A program made the translations under genes and the position numbers. From the NCBI GenBank assembly GCA_014695295.1, contig JACJNY010000022.1, positions 105,537 to 169,536 of the forward strand: a DNA stretch of 64,000 bases, written 5' to 3'. Origin of the DNA: Microcoleus sp. FACHB-61 (GTDB taxonomy: Bacteria > Cyanobacteriota > Cyanobacteriia > Cyanobacteriales > Microcoleaceae). The notes beneath the pieces are model-generated. The model saw only the letters and a list, made by a program, of their open reading frames with translations, did not search any database and had not been told where the DNA came from. Positions 45,612-56,007 of the stretch are shown in pieces. How positions within the stretch are numbered: the first letter of the stretch is position 1; every line of letters begins with the position of its first letter.

Positions 45612-46364
45612 TTAAATGTAAAACAGCTTACTACTTGTTAATTCCAAAATATCCTGCCATTCCTCTTCTGAAAGCGACTGCACCTCCAACTCAATCCCAA
45701 AACAGCGACAAGCCGCCGCACTCAAAACATCAATTACAGTTGCAATCAAATCATCTCCCCCTTCAGATAGAGGTAATTGCACAGGAACTAATTGCTCTCC
45801 GAAAACTTGAGAAAACAATTTAACATCCGGCTGCAAACGCATCGAACCATGCTGCAAAATAGCATCACCCCGTCGCAATTGCGCGCTACCAATTAACTTG
45901 CAGCCATCAAGTGTAACTAAATCCGCACCCGTGGCAGTACCAAAACAATTCGGATTGTGAAGATAACCCCTTCCAGCTTCCCCGTATTGCAAATCCAAAC
46001 CCATCGCCCTCCAACCCTCAATCAAAAACTCGCAAATAGTCTGATAAGCTTTCAGGCGGCTGCTTCCAAATCCCGACGCCACAACTGCATAAGTTAAATC
46101 CCCTTGGTGGAGCACGGCGCGCCCGCCGCTGGGCCTCCTCACCAACTCCACAGGCATTCCCCGCCAAGACAAATGCTGCCAAAACTCCGGCCACCTGCGC
46201 TGGTGGTAGCCCAAGGAAATTGCCGCCGGTTGCCAAGTGTAAAATCGCAGAGTTGGCGGATTTTTGCCCGCTAGATGCTGTTCCAGTAGCCATTGGTCGA
46301 TCGCCATCTGCACGCTACCAGACGCCGACAACAGTGGAATTAAACGCCATACAGAATTAGCCAT
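45612..46364 (-). CDS. Lipoate-protein ligase A/B family protein
   Basis: About 250 aa from the ATG at 46364 (MANSVWRLIPLL); an ATG 24 bases upstream is possible. The BPL/LplA/LipB fold is indicated by MAIDQWLLEQHLAGKNPPTLRFYTW, the motif RRPSGGRAVLHQGDLTYAVV and KLIGSAQLRRGDAILQHGSMRL with the catalytic Lys. It joins lipoate or octanoate to carrier domains, or transfers them between carriers. Divergent from thioredoxin. Confidence 0.85.
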   Translation of the reverse strand: MANSVWRLIPLLSASGSVQMAIDQWLLEQHLAGKNPPTLRFYTWQPAAISLGYHQRRWPEFWQHLSWRGMPVELVRRPSGGRAVLHQGDLTYAVVASGFGSSRLKAYQTICEFLIEGWRAMGLDLQYGEAGRGYLHNPNCFGTATGADLVTLDGCKLIGSAQLRRGDAILQHGSMRLQPDVKLFSQVFGEQLVPVQLPLSEGGDDLIATVIDVLSAAACRCFGIELEVQSLSEEEWQDILELTSSKLFYI

Positions 46365-46507
46365 CAGTCCCCAGTCCTGAGTTTGCATTCAATAATTCGC
46401 AGAATGTTTTAAAATTAGTAACAGTTTTTTGGGCCTGTCTTGTCAGTTGGTGCAAGTTTTACCGAGCCGGTGCTTTAGAAATAAATAGAAAAAATAATCG
46501 CAAAACC

Positions 46508-46834
46508 ATGAGCAACAGTGTAATTGTCATTAACGACGAAAAATTTGAAACAGAAGTCCTGAAAGCAGAGCAACCAGTGCTTGCCTATTTTTGGGCTACT
46601 TGGTGCGGGCCTTGCAAACTGATCGCGCCTTCGATAGACTGGGTGGCGGCCAACTACAGCGATCGGCTGAAAGTGGTTAAAATGGAAATTGACCCCAATC
46701 CTAATACTGTCAAGCAGTATAAAGTAGAAGGAGTCCCAGCTCTCCGGCTGTTTAAAAATGCCGAAGTAGTGCTTTCTCACGAGGGAGCTATTACTAAACA
46801 AACTTTGGTCGGTTTGCTCGACGCTCACTTATAA
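46508..46834 (+). CDS. Thioredoxin
   Basis: 108 aa thiol-disulfide oxidoreductase. Active site WCGPC at residues 32-36, in AYFWATWCGPCKLIAP. cis-Pro in GVPALRLF and the end TKQTLVGLLDAHL match thioredoxins. It keeps target enzymes reduced. The variation at the N-terminus does not place it in a specific m, x or y type. Confidence 0.92.
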   Translation: MSNSVIVINDEKFETEVLKAEQPVLAYFWATWCGPCKLIAPSIDWVAANYSDRLKVVKMEIDPNPNTVKQYKVEGVPALRLFKNAEVVLSHEGAITKQTLVGLLDAHL

Positions 46835-47068
46835 AGTTTGGAAATGATTCGGGAGTTTCCAACTCCCAACTTACAATTATAGCAATCGCCAATATTTTTT
46901 TAAGATATCTCTTTTATCCTCGATATTCCTCTTTGACTCTACGCCCTCTGCGCTCTCTGCGGTCAGTCAAAAAAAAATAATTCACAAACGCCATAAAAAT
47001 GCAATATAAAAAATAATAATTTAGCTAATATAAAAATATTCCTTAAAATCACCAGAAATACAGAAAAT

Positions 47069-48292
47069 ATGCAATTTGCTAAACGTTTAGATCCACTGCA
47101 ATTTAATGTATTTGCCGATATGGATCGGGCAAAAGCTCAAGCTAGAGCAGCGGGGCAGAATGTGATTGACTTGTCTCTGGGTTCTTCGGATTTGCCGGCG
47201 GCTGCTCACATTACAGATGCGATCGCCCGATCGTTGTCTGACTCCAAAACTCACGGTTATTTGCTGTTTAACGGGACAAGAGATTTCCGGGAAGCAGCAG
47301 CTATTTGGTACGAGAAAAAATTTGGGATTTCAGTCGATCCAGAAACAGAAGTGCTGCCGTTAATTGGTTCCCAAGAAGGCACGGCGCATCTGCCTTTAGC
47401 TGTACTCAACCCCGGAGATTTTGCTTTGCTGCTCGATCCGGGCTATCCTTCCCACGCGGGGGGTGTGCATTTGGCCGGCGGTCAAATTTATCCGATGCCG
47501 CTATTAGCAGAAAATGCGTTTTTGCCGATATTTGAAGATATTCCGACAGCAGTGCTGGCTCAGTCGAAGATGATGGTTTTGAGCTATCCTCACAATCCTA
47601 CAAGTGCGATCGCACCTGTTGCTTTTTTTGAGAAAGCTGTGGCTTTTTGTCGGGAACATCAACTTGTTTTAGTTCACGATTTTCCTTATGTGGATTTGGT
47701 GTTTGACGATTCCGTAGGGGCGGTGCCCCCGTGCCCGCCCTCTGGTAACGAGGAAGAATATCGAAAATTGATGGCGCCGTCAATTTTTCAGGCCGATCGA
47801 GATAAGAGTGTGGCGATCGAGTTTTTTACACTATCCAAATCCTACAGTATGGGAGGTTTTCGAGTCGGATATGCGATCGGCAATTCCGAACTAATTGCAG
47901 CGCTGCGACAGGTAAAAGCCGCAGTGGACTTCAACCAATACCGAGGGATTTTGAACGGAGCGATCGCAGCATTAACCGGCCCTCAAGATACCGTCAGAAC
48001 CAGCGTAGAAACCTTCAGAAAACGGCGGGATGCCTTTGTAAACGCGCTGCACGGCATCGGCTGGCAAGTGCCTGTACCCCCCGCCACCATGTACGTTTGG
48101 GCGAAACTGCCCGAACCTTGGGCTGAAGATTCGGTAAAATTTTGCACTCAGCTAGTACAGAGTACAGGAGTCGCAGCTTCCCCCGGTGCCGGTTTCGGGA
48201 AATCAGGAGAAGGCTACGTGCGATTTGCCTTAGTCGAGTCGCCAGCAATTTTGGAAGCAGCAGTTAGAAAAATTGCTGAGTTTCAAAATTGA
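47069..48292 (+). CDS. PLP-dependent class I/II aminotransferase with an in-frame repeat insertion
   Basis: 407 aa of fold type I. Motifs: DLSLGSSDLPAA near the start, DPGYPSHAGGVHLAGG, NPTSAIAP and VLVHDFPYVDLVFD (Asp for pyridine N), and the PLP-binding Lys in FTLSKSYSMGGFRVGYAIG near residue 268. It resembles LL-diaminopimelate- or aspartate-type aminotransferases. Between VDLVFDDS and APSIFQADRDKS sits an extra segment (VGAVPPCPPSGNEEEY, about residues 214-232) encoded by a GGGGCGGTGCCCCCG palindrome that is a dispersed repeat in cyanobacteria. The frame is kept, so the enzyme may still work. Confidence 0.85.
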   Translation: MQFAKRLDPLQFNVFADMDRAKAQARAAGQNVIDLSLGSSDLPAAAHITDAIARSLSDSKTHGYLLFNGTRDFREAAAIWYEKKFGISVDPETEVLPLIGSQEGTAHLPLAVLNPGDFALLLDPGYPSHAGGVHLAGGQIYPMPLLAENAFLPIFEDIPTAVLAQSKMMVLSYPHNPTSAIAPVAFFEKAVAFCREHQLVLVHDFPYVDLVFDDSVGAVPPCPPSGNEEEYRKLMAPSIFQADRDKSVAIEFFTLSKSYSMGGFRVGYAIGNSELIAALRQVKAAVDFNQYRGILNGAIAALTGPQDTVRTSVETFRKRRDAFVNALHGIGWQVPVPPATMYVWAKLPEPWAEDSVKFCTQLVQSTGVAASPGAGFGKSGEGYVRFALVESPAILEAAVRKIAEFQN

Positions 48293-48363
48293 GCGATGTA
48301 ATATGTGTCAACTTAACCCGAAACACGGTTGTGAGACTTAAGTCCACCGGGTTCGAGCTTTGA

Positions 48364-48385
48364 GGCAGGGGTTAAAACCCCTGCC
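48364..48385. terminator. Perfect palindrome between aminotransferase and the next gene
   Basis: GGCAGGGGTT and AACCCCTGCC are perfect inverted arms around two A residues. It lies 72 bases after the aminotransferase stop and could end it, although the following T-run is weak. Confidence 0.55.
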
Positions 48386-48543
48386 GGACTGGGGTTTTGA
48401 CGTTTTTGGGGACACGCTTTGGACACGGCGCCTAAGTCCTTACCCGCAGCTCAAGATTGCTGCAATGGCTAAAATATTGTGATTTATACCTAAAGGAATA
48501 GATATTTGCACGGAGTATCTGTCACAATTTCTGTTAAGAAATG

Positions 48544-48942
48544 TTAACGCGAGGCATCTTCGGAATTACCAGTTCCGCTCACCCACTCTATTAATCCTTG
48601 AAATGAATTCTGTCGGGGTAGGGATTGTTCCGTGGCGGCGATCGCACATCCCAAAAATACCATACTCCCCAAAATAGCAATCAGCGGAAAATGCTTACTC
48701 AGCCCAAAGTCGCGCTGAATGCGAGCTAGCGGCCTGCTCTCGCGCCTGAGCATCTTTCCCACCGTCAGTTGTTTGAGACTAAAAGGATCTCGCACAAAAT
48801 GACCGCTCCAGCTAATTACTAAATGAGAATGGCAGTGAGGACAAGTGAATAGTCCGCTAACCATCCCGACAGGGCCTACGACGCTGGAACGGTTGCAGAT
48901 CGGGCAAGTGAGAGAATGAGTGTTATAGGTGGGAGCGTTCAT
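48544..48942 (-). CDS. Zinc-ribbon membrane protein, conserved hypothetical
   Basis: 132 aa from the ATG at 48942 (MNAPTYNTHS). Two CxxC pairs (TCPICN and TCPHCH) form a zinc ribbon at residues 12-40. A basic helix and one membrane helix (LIAILGSMVFLGCAIAAT) follow near residues 85-105. Function unknown. Confidence 0.6.
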   Translation of the reverse strand: MNAPTYNTHSLTCPICNRSSVVGPVGMVSGLFTCPHCHSHLVISWSGHFVRDPFSLKQLTVGKMLRRESRPLARIQRDFGLSKHFPLIAILGSMVFLGCAIAATEQSLPRQNSFQGLIEWVSGTGNSEDASR

Positions 48943-49070
48943 AACTGTTTTTCTTGAGTAAAAAAAAACTAACAACTAATTGGGAACCTGTGTTAACGCC
49001 TAAGGTATAGACCTGAAGAGGCACTTTTCCTTAATTCCTAGTTTACCGCTCGGATCGGGTCGATCGCAGC

Positions 49071-49877
49071 TCACTCCTTTGGAAAACCTTCAAATTGCCA
49101 ATCCCGCAACGAGTGCAAGTCTGGAACACAGGTGAGATTGTATTGCAGGGGAGTAACCGTTATTCTGTTGTCGCGAATAGCTTGTACGTCCGTAGGAATA
49201 TCATGCAACACCGCCGAATTGGGGATTTCTTCTACATCTTCTAACAATTCCCCAGCCAGCCAATAATAAGTTTTGCCGCGCGGATCGGTGCGCTTTTGAA
49301 ATATGTCGAAATAGCGGCGAATGCCTTGACGGGCGATGGTAACTCCGGTAATTTCTGCTTGTGTGACTGCTGGTATGTTGACATTCAACAGCACCGGGTT
49401 CGGCATTGGCTGTTTTTCCAACTGTGACAGCAAGGTGACAGCGAAATCCACTGCCGGCCCAAATTCCTGCGAAGTAAAGCTAGCGAGGCTGAAAGCAATG
49501 CTGGGAATGCCTTCCATAATTCCTTCCATTGCTGCCGAAACCGTGCCCGAACAGATGATATCCGTGCCTAGATTGGGCCCGTGGTTGATACCGGAAAGGA
49601 CAAAATCCGGCGGTTTGTCAAGTAAAGCCCACAAAGCGAGTTTCACGCAGTCGGCGGGAGTGCCCGAACAAGCCCAAGCTTGGACTGCAGGATCAAAAAT
49701 AGATTCGACAATTTCGGCGCGGATGGGTTGGTGCAGGGTGAGGCCGTGACCGGTAGCGGAGCGCTCTCTGTCGGGACAAACTACGCTCACGTCGTGACCG
49801 GCGGTGGCGAGAGCGTTGGCGAGACTGCGGATGCCTTGTGCAAAGATGCCGTCGTCGTTGCTAATTAAAAGTTTCAT
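49071..49877 (-). CDS. surE: 5'/3'-nucleotidase SurE
   Basis: 268 aa metal-dependent phosphatase that releases phosphate from nucleoside monophosphates, linked to stationary-phase survival. The N-terminus has the metal-site Asp pair ([13 protein letters not shown]), followed by [30 protein letters not shown] and [25 protein letters not shown], the full family signature. Confidence 0.95.
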   Translation of the reverse strand: MKLLISNDDGIFAQGIRSLANALATAGHDVSVVCPDRERSATGHGLTLHQPIRAEIVESIFDPAVQAWACSGTPADCVKLALWALLDKPPDFVLSGINHGPNLGTDIICSGTVSAAMEGIMEGIPSIAFSLASFTSQEFGPAVDFAVTLLSQLEKQPMPNPVLLNVNIPAVTQAEITGVTIARQGIRRYFDIFQKRTDPRGKTYYWLAGELLEDVEEIPNSAVLHDIPTDVQAIRDNRITVTPLQYNLTCVPDLHSLRDWQFEGFPKE

Positions 49878-50086
49878 CGAAATTTTTATAGGCCTGATAA
49901 CAATACTAAACTAGATTCAACTAGGGCGATCGCTCTGACATCCAATTACTTATTACGAATTATCCGTAAATACCGAAAATCTCAAATCTAAAATCAACAA
50001 TACTGTCGAGCCATAATTGCGCTAAACTCAACTTGGCTCAAAACTGCCATCAATCTAAAATCTAAAATCAAAAATCTAAAATCAAA

Positions 50087-51091
50087 ATGACTGTCCAGCT
50101 AAGCGACATTGAAACTCAACTAGAAACCCTCGGTCAAGAGTCCAAAAGTGCGATCGCCACTGCCAATACCCTCGAACAACTCGAACAGTTGCGCGTCGGC
50201 TACCTCGGCAAAAAAGGCCAACTCTCTCAAATTTTAGGCATGATGGGCAAACTGTCGCCAGACCAGCGGCCCAAAGTAGGTGCGATCGCCAATACTGTCA
50301 AAGAAGCCCTGCAAGCCGATTTAGAAGACAAGCGCGCCGCCCTCCAAACCGCCCAAATCCAAGCCAAATTAGCCTCAGAAACCATCGATGTCACCATGCC
50401 GGGGATTTTTCGCCCCCAAGGCCGCGTTCACCCCTTAAACGCCGTCATAGACCGCGCTCTCGATATCTTTGTCGGCCTCGGCTACACCGTCGCCAACGGC
50501 CCGGAAATGGAAACCGATTATTATAACTTCGAGGCGCTCAACACCCCGCCCGACCACCCGGCGCGGGATATGCAAGATACATTTTACTTGCCCGGAGGCG
50601 ACTTGCTGCGGACTCAGACATCATCGGTGCAAATTCGCTACATGGAACAGCACAAACCGCCGATTCGGATTGTCTCTCCCGGCCGCGTTTACCGCCGCGA
50701 TACTGTTGATGCTACTCACGCCGCAGTATTCCACCAAATTGAACTTTTAGCAATTGATGAAGGTCTGACATTTACTGACTTAAAAGGCACAATTAAAGAG
50801 TTTTTGCGGCAAATGTTCGGTCAAGATTTGCCGATTCGTTTCCGCACGAGTTACTTTCCGTTTACAGAACCTTCTGCCGAAGTTGATTTGCAATGGAACG
50901 GCAAGTGGCTGGAAGTTTTGGGCTGCGGAACCGTCGATCCTAACGTTCTTAAAGGAGTCGGTTTAGATCCAGAAAAATATACTGGGTTTGCGGCAGGTTT
51001 TGGTGTCGAGCGGTTCGCAATGGTACTTTATGAAATCGACGACATTCGCCGGGTTTATGCTAGCGATTTGCGCTTTTTGCGGCAGTTTTAA
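50087..51091 (+). CDS. pheS: Phenylalanine-tRNA ligase alpha subunit
   Basis: 334 aa catalytic subunit of the alpha2beta2 enzyme that charges tRNA-Phe. An N-terminal coiled coil (about residues 1-85, [19 protein letters not shown]), then the class II catalytic core: [19 protein letters not shown], motif 2 [18 protein letters not shown], and motif 3 [22 protein letters not shown]. pheT is not adjacent. TAAAATC heptamers precede the start. Confidence 0.96.
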   Translation: MTVQLSDIETQLETLGQESKSAIATANTLEQLEQLRVGYLGKKGQLSQILGMMGKLSPDQRPKVGAIANTVKEALQADLEDKRAALQTAQIQAKLASETIDVTMPGIFRPQGRVHPLNAVIDRALDIFVGLGYTVANGPEMETDYYNFEALNTPPDHPARDMQDTFYLPGGDLLRTQTSSVQIRYMEQHKPPIRIVSPGRVYRRDTVDATHAAVFHQIELLAIDEGLTFTDLKGTIKEFLRQMFGQDLPIRFRTSYFPFTEPSAEVDLQWNGKWLEVLGCGTVDPNVLKGVGLDPEKYTGFAAGFGVERFAMVLYEIDDIRRVYASDLRFLRQF

Positions 51092-51450
51092 ATAATGGCT
51101 TGGGGTCGGTTCTACAAACCCCGTAGAAATTTTGATTAATCTACATCAATTTTTCAGTTCCAAGTAAGCAGACCTGGGCGAAAAAACAATAAGATATTGT
51201 GGGCGGGTGAGGGCAAGTAACTCTTGCTATCAGACTTTTTTTCCGGTCAAAACCCGCCCCGCCCACATCAGTTTATTCACGCCGGCTTACTTAAGTAGGA
51301 CTTACGCATGGGGGTTCAGAAACCGGGTTTTTTTACGACAATACTTCGTTGCAGCGCTCAGATTCGGTAAAAAACCCGGTTTCGAGGAGTCGGAGTGCCT
51401 AACTCCTGTTAAGTAGACAAGGGCTTTGCACTTACCTACTTATTTATGGT
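51092..51450. other. Intergenic region with the second palindromic repeat
   Basis: No gene. It holds GACTTACGCA (51299-51308) and, at 51319-51383, the GAAACCGGGTTTTTTTAC / GTAAAAAACCCGGTTTC hairpin that repeats the element at 19657-19722. Confidence 0.7.
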
Positions 51451-51900
51451 CTAATTGCTAAAAACATCCTTGATGCTGTCAACAGCGCGCTCTACAACAT
51501 TCTTGGTATTATCTACTGCTTTCTGAGTCCGCTCTGAATCTTCCTCTGCTCTTTTCTCAATTGTGGCCGCATCTTTCTTAGCTTTGCGCTCGACTACACT
51601 ACCATCCTCCGATGCTCGATCGACTTTAGAAGCATTTGTCTTGGCAGTTTCCTTAACCTTCTCTTCTGTATCTCGGATGAAGTTCTTGGCTCGTCCAGCA
51701 TCTTTGCTGACTTTTTCTTGAACCTTATCGCCCGCATCTGCTTCTGCTGCCATCGAGTTTACAGCAGGAGAGGCCATTGCTGCGGTGTTGGAGAAGAACG
51801 CACCAGACCAAACGAAGGCCATCGCTGACACGCAAAGCACAGTTGTAGCCATCCAGCGCCCGACAGTCGAAAGCCGTTTCGTAAAAGAATTCAGTTTCAT
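51451..51900 (-). CDS. Secreted or membrane-anchored LEA-like protein
   Basis: 149 aa from the ATG at 51900 (MKLNSFTKRL). A hydrophobic N-terminal segment (ATTVLCVSAMAFVWSGAFF) ends near AAMASPA, a possible signal peptide cut. The rest is a Lys/Glu/Ala-rich, helical region (EKVSKDAGRAKNFIRDTEEKV) with repeats of the 11-residue LEA kind. Such proteins are associated with desiccation or osmotic stress; here this is a guess from composition. Confidence 0.6.
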   Translation of the reverse strand: MKLNSFTKRLSTVGRWMATTVLCVSAMAFVWSGAFFSNTAAMASPAVNSMAAEADAGDKVQEKVSKDAGRAKNFIRDTEEKVKETAKTNASKVDRASEDGSVVERKAKKDAATIEKRAEEDSERTQKAVDNTKNVVERAVDSIKDVFSN

Positions 51901-52485
51901 ACAATACACAATCAGATATGACATTCTATTTCTAACCGATCAGAGCGCTCGGCTGAACCGTTCTCTAGATAGAGGTTATCCGCCGACGAACGGTTAAAAA
52001 AATTCCCTCTTTTGATAGATGGAAGCAAGGAATATCACTCAATTTTAGATTTTAGATTTTAGATTTTAGAGTTGACTCCCCGGCCACCATTTGGAAGCTT
52101 GAACTTTGGTGAGTCGATTAAAGATTAAAGATTCCACAATTGACTCCGCAGGCGGAGCGCATATCCGCGCGCTTAAGTAGGTAGGCGGGAAAAATTATGT
52201 TTATGTAAAGAAACATTAACTACCGTGATTAAAGTTAAATTTAACACGTTGTGTACTGTCAGTAGGTAGGTGCAAATAAACTTTGGGATCTCACAGACTG
52301 TAAAACTATCATAAATTTGGCGATTGCTTTCATAAAATATCGCTTCTAAGGAGCCTTTCACGGAGTGACGATCGCTGTTTTTGACTACATACATATTTTC
52401 CCGCTCATCTACTTATTTAGGAATAGGTTGTTTCCGAGATTGTGGGCGGTATGTCAATATATAATACTTAACAAACAACCAATAA
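51901..52485. other. Intergenic region with TTTTAGA heptamers
   Basis: No supported gene. About four TTTTAGA units lie at 52043-52070. A leftward frame near 52173-52394 has no match and no ribosome site. Confidence 0.5.
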
Positions 52486-55400
52486 CTAATCACAATTAAG
52501 TAAAAAAGTCAATACTGTTTCATCAATTCCCTTTAGTTTCAGTGGCTTATATTTAATAATTCGATTTTCCTCCACATAATCTGCAACCGCCGCCGAAATT
52601 AGCACAGTGTTTGGTTCAGTCACCTCTTGCAAGCGGGCGGCAATATTCACGCTCGGCCCGATCGCAGTATAATCCGATCGGTCGGGGCCACCAAACATCC
52701 CCACTACCGCAGTACCCTGGTGAATTCCGCAGCGAAACCGCACTGGAGACACCCCATTTTCCCCAACAATTCCCTGTTCCAACCAGCGCTTGTTAAGCTC
52801 CTTCAGAGATAGCACCATTTGCCTTGCAGCAGCTATAGCGCGGCGTACTTGCTCGTTAGGCGTTAGTTCCTCCGGCGCGCCAAAGAAAGCCATTACCGCA
52901 TCTCCAACAAACTTGTCCACCGTACCGCCACTGTCAAAAATAGCCTTAGTCATTGCCGCCAAATATTCATTCAGAAGCTCAGCTACCCGGCGCGATCGCA
53001 GCGTATTTGCCATTTGAGTAAAACCGACAATATCGCTAAACAAAATAGTAATCAATCGCGGTTCCGGGCGCAAATCCAGGGCCAAATCTCCAGCCGCTGC
53101 GGCCTTCACCATCGACGGCGGCAAAAATCGGCGCAGCACCGACTCAGTTAAATAACTGTTCAACTGCTGCACTCGGCGCTCGTTTTGTTTGAGGGCGATC
53201 AAATTCCGCACTTCCGCCAACAATTCTCGATCGTTAAAAGGCTTGGACAAATAAGCATCAGCACCCCGTTCTACTCCTTCTATTCGAGTATCTTCATCTG
53301 CTTTAGCAGTCAGCAAAATTGCCGGAGTTCCTTGCAATTCCTCATCCTCTCGAATCATCCGAATCAAATCCAAACCCGAGATCAAAGGCATCATCAAATC
53401 CGTTATAATTAAATTAGGGCGGCGTTTTTTAGCCACGGCAAATCCTTCTTCTCCGTTGCGGGCGAGCAAAACTGCAAAACCGGACTCTCGCAGAATTGAC
53501 GACACATAAAAGCGCAAATCGGGATTGTCGTCAACCACCAAAACCGTTCCCACGGCAGTTTCTGATCTGACCGGTTCGAGCGCCTCAAAGTTATGATTTT
53601 CTGCCTCATTTTCCGACAAATCCGCCTCCACATCTGCCAGTTCCACCGCAGCTTTGGATGAGTGGAACTCCGCAGGTATTTCTAGTACCTGTTCCGGGGG
53701 CAAGTGAGTCGAACCGAAGTGCAGCCAAACGGTAAAAGTAGTACCTTCGCCGTAAACTGACTCAACGGAAATTTTACCGCCGTGGAGTTCGACTAATTCT
53801 TTGACAAGTGCCAAACCTAAACCGCTGCCTTCGTAGGAACGGCTGGCAGAACCTTCGGCTTGGTGAAACCGCTCGAATAAATAGGGGATTTGTTCGGTGC
53901 GAATGCCGATACCTGTGTCTTTTACTTGCAACAAGCAGTGAGCGCCGGCCGATTCAACTTTCAGGGTGATATTTCCGCCTTCGGGGGTGAATTTGACAGC
54001 ATTTGATAGCAGGTTGTAAATAACTTTGTCAAATCTTTCAAGATCCAAATAAAGTAAAGGACATTCTTGCAGTTGGGTAATTAAGTGCAGTCCTTTTTTC
54101 TCGCAGTAGGCGCGGAACGACTCTGCGGTAGAGTAACAGAAACCGACCAAATCGCAGGGGCGAAAACTCGGCTGCATCCGTCCGGCATCGAGCCGCTGCA
54201 AGTCCAGCAGTTGATTTACCAAGCGCAGGAGGCGGCGGGAATTGCGCAAAGCAATTACGGCTTGTTCGTAGGGCAAGTCTTCTTGGCGCCTGCAAGCTGA
54301 TTCCAGGGGGCCGATAGTTAGAGTTAGAGGCGTGCGGAACTCGTGGGAGATATTTTGGAAAAACTCGGTTTTGAGCCGATCGGCTTCCAGAAGCCGTTCT
54401 GCCTGCTGTCTGGTAGTCTGATAGAGGCGCGACTGCTGCACGGCCAGAGCAGCTTGAGTTGCGACTATTTGAGCCAGGTCAATGTCTGAGATGTTCCAGC
54501 GGCGGATGCTTCGATTTTGGCGCAGGGAAATGCTGCCGATGATTTTGCCTTCTGAGAGCAAGGGAACGACTAACAAGGCGCGGGCGGGCGATCGAACTTG
54601 CAGTTCTGTAACATTTAACTCGGGGTGTTCGTCGAGGTCTTCGATCGCCACTGGCTCTTTTGATACCATAACTTGCAGCAATACCGGATTGCCCCGAATC
54701 GGCACCAAAGACTGCGGCAGGGAAGGATGGGCAAAAACCCAGCCGCGAGTGTTCCCAGCAGCAGTAGCAGAATCCGTCTCATGGCCGAGAGGGTTCGCAA
54801 CTACCTCTGGATTGTTAAAACCCTGTTCTACAGCCACGGTATCCCTAGCTGTGTCGTATAGTCCTACGCATTGGACGTATTCATCATCTTCTGTCCACAG
54901 AGATAGGGCGCAGCCGTCAACGTGCAAAGCTTGGCCGAGCTGTTGAGTAATGGCTGCAAAAATATTTTGGGGATCGAGACTCGATCGAATTGCCGAAGTA
55001 ATAGTATTTACTAAAGCTTCGCGCTTGGCCAGCGCCCGCACCTGTTCGTAAGCCCGGGCTTGAGAAAGCGCCAAAGCGGCTTGGTCGGCCACCGTAATTA
55101 CCAACTGTACCTCGTGGTCTTCCCAGTGGCGCGGTCGCTCGAACTGGTGCAGGGCCAAGACTGCCATCAGTTCAAGTTTGTAAAACAGCGGTACGATCAA
55201 GCTCGATCGAATATTCGCAGCTTCGTAAGCCTGCTGTCGGTGCTGATTATCGCTGTTTAAAACTCGATCGTCAGTTTGGGCATCTTGAATCACCTCCACA
55301 TCCAGAGTTTCCCAAACCAAATCCGGCAGCAAATCCGGGGAGAGTTCGGCAGCAGAAGCATCTCCGGGCCTGGCTTCCTCATCGCCCTCCAACCCTTGAG

Positions 55401-56007
55401 TTTCAGCCTTCTGGTAAACGAACCACTCATCGGCCACCTGCCCGTCTTGGAACGGCCGCAGCAGACAGAAACTCACCTCAAACATCTGCCCGATGGTTTC
55501 CACAATCCTTTGCAGCATTTGCTGGTAATTAGGAGCCGATCGGATAGTATTGGTAACGGCATAAAGCAGCGATTCTTGGCTCAAAGCCCTGCGCAGTTCA
55601 TTGGTGCGCGTTTTCAGAAGATTGTGAGTGTCAACAGCTTGACTGACAAGAGTTATGAGTTCTTGAGCATCCCAAGGCTTGGTAACGTACTTGAATACTT
55701 TGCCAGCGTTAATAGCTTCAACTAAATCTTCAACATCCGTATAGCCAGTTAAAATAATTCGGATCACGTCGGGGTATTGAGCCGCCGTTAGGCTGAGAAA
55801 CTCCGTACCGCTCATTTTTGGCATTCGCTGGTCGGAGATAATCACCGCAACTTCTCCCTCTTTTGCCAAAATTTCGAGGGCAGCGGGGCCCGATTCGGCT
55901 CTGAGCACTTTGTAGTCTCGATGGAAGGTGCGGTAAAGCAAGTCGAGGTTATCCGGTTCGTCATCGACGATCAGAATTTTTAGCTTAGGATTTTCTTGGG
56001 AATTCAT
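52486..56007 (-). CDS. Hybrid sensor histidine kinase with two GAF-like domains, two receiver domains and a class III cyclase domain
   Basis: 1173 aa cytoplasmic signalling protein. Order: receiver 1 (1-125, phospho-acceptor Asp59 in VIISDQRMPKMSG); two GAF domains (about 150-320 and 340-530); histidine kinase core with NISHEFRTPL (His near residue 555) and ATPase box LFERFHQAEGSASRSYEGSGLGLAL; receiver 2 (Asp near 869 in LIITDLMMPLISGLD); class III cyclase domain (about 985-1173, LFSDIVGFTQM, VDKFVGDAVMAFFG). In the cyclase, the residue that usually contacts adenine (Asp in IGDS) is Pro (AIGPSVNIAARL), so the nucleotide used is unclear. AGGAG precedes the ATG. No membrane segment. Single gene. 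Confidence 0.9.
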   Translation of the reverse strand: MNSQENPKLKILIVDDEPDNLDLLYRTFHRDYKVLRAESGPAALEILAKEGEVAVIISDQRMPKMSGTEFLSLTAAQYPDVIRIILTGYTDVEDLVEAINAGKVFKYVTKPWDAQELITLVSQAVDTHNLLKTRTNELRRALSQESLLYAVTNTIRSAPNYQQMLQRIVETIGQMFEVSFCLLRPFQDGQVADEWFVYQKAETQGLEGDEEARPGDASAAELSPDLLPDLVWETLDVEVIQDAQTDDRVLNSDNQHRQQAYEAANIRSSLIVPLFYKLELMAVLALHQFERPRHWEDHEVQLVITVADQAALALSQARAYEQVRALAKREALVNTITSAIRSSLDPQNIFAAITQQLGQALHVDGCALSLWTEDDEYVQCVGLYDTARDTVAVEQGFNNPEVVANPLGHETDSATAAGNTRGWVFAHPSLPQSLVPIRGNPVLLQVMVSKEPVAIEDLDEHPELNVTELQVRSPARALLVVPLLSEGKIIGSISLRQNRSIRRWNISDIDLAQIVATQAALAVQQSRLYQTTRQQAERLLEADRLKTEFFQNISHEFRTPLTLTIGPLESACRRQEDLPYEQAVIALRNSRRLLRLVNQLLDLQRLDAGRMQPSFRPCDLVGFCYSTAESFRAYCEKKGLHLITQLQECPLLYLDLERFDKVIYNLLSNAVKFTPEGGNITLKVESAGAHCLLQVKDTGIGIRTEQIPYLFERFHQAEGSASRSYEGSGLGLALVKELVELHGGKISVESVYGEGTTFTVWLHFGSTHLPPEQVLEIPAEFHSSKAAVELADVEADLSENEAENHNFEALEPVRSETAVGTVLVVDDNPDLRFYVSSILRESGFAVLLARNGEEGFAVAKKRRPNLIITDLMMPLISGLDLIRMIREDEELQGTPAILLTAKADEDTRIEGVERGADAYLSKPFNDRELLAEVRNLIALKQNERRVQQLNSYLTESVLRRFLPPSMVKAAAAGDLALDLRPEPRLITILFSDIVGFTQMANTLRSRRVAELLNEYLAAMTKAIFDSGGTVDKFVGDAVMAFFGAPEELTPNEQVRRAIAAARQMVLSLKELNKRWLEQGIVGENGVSPVRFRCGIHQGTAVVGMFGGPDRSDYTAIGPSVNIAARLQEVTEPNTVLISAAVADYVEENRIIKYKPLKLKGIDETVLTFLLNCD

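Noticed and set aside
45446..45823. Rightward 125-aa frame
   Set aside because: It runs through two palindromic repeats and the antisense of the lipoate ligase gene.
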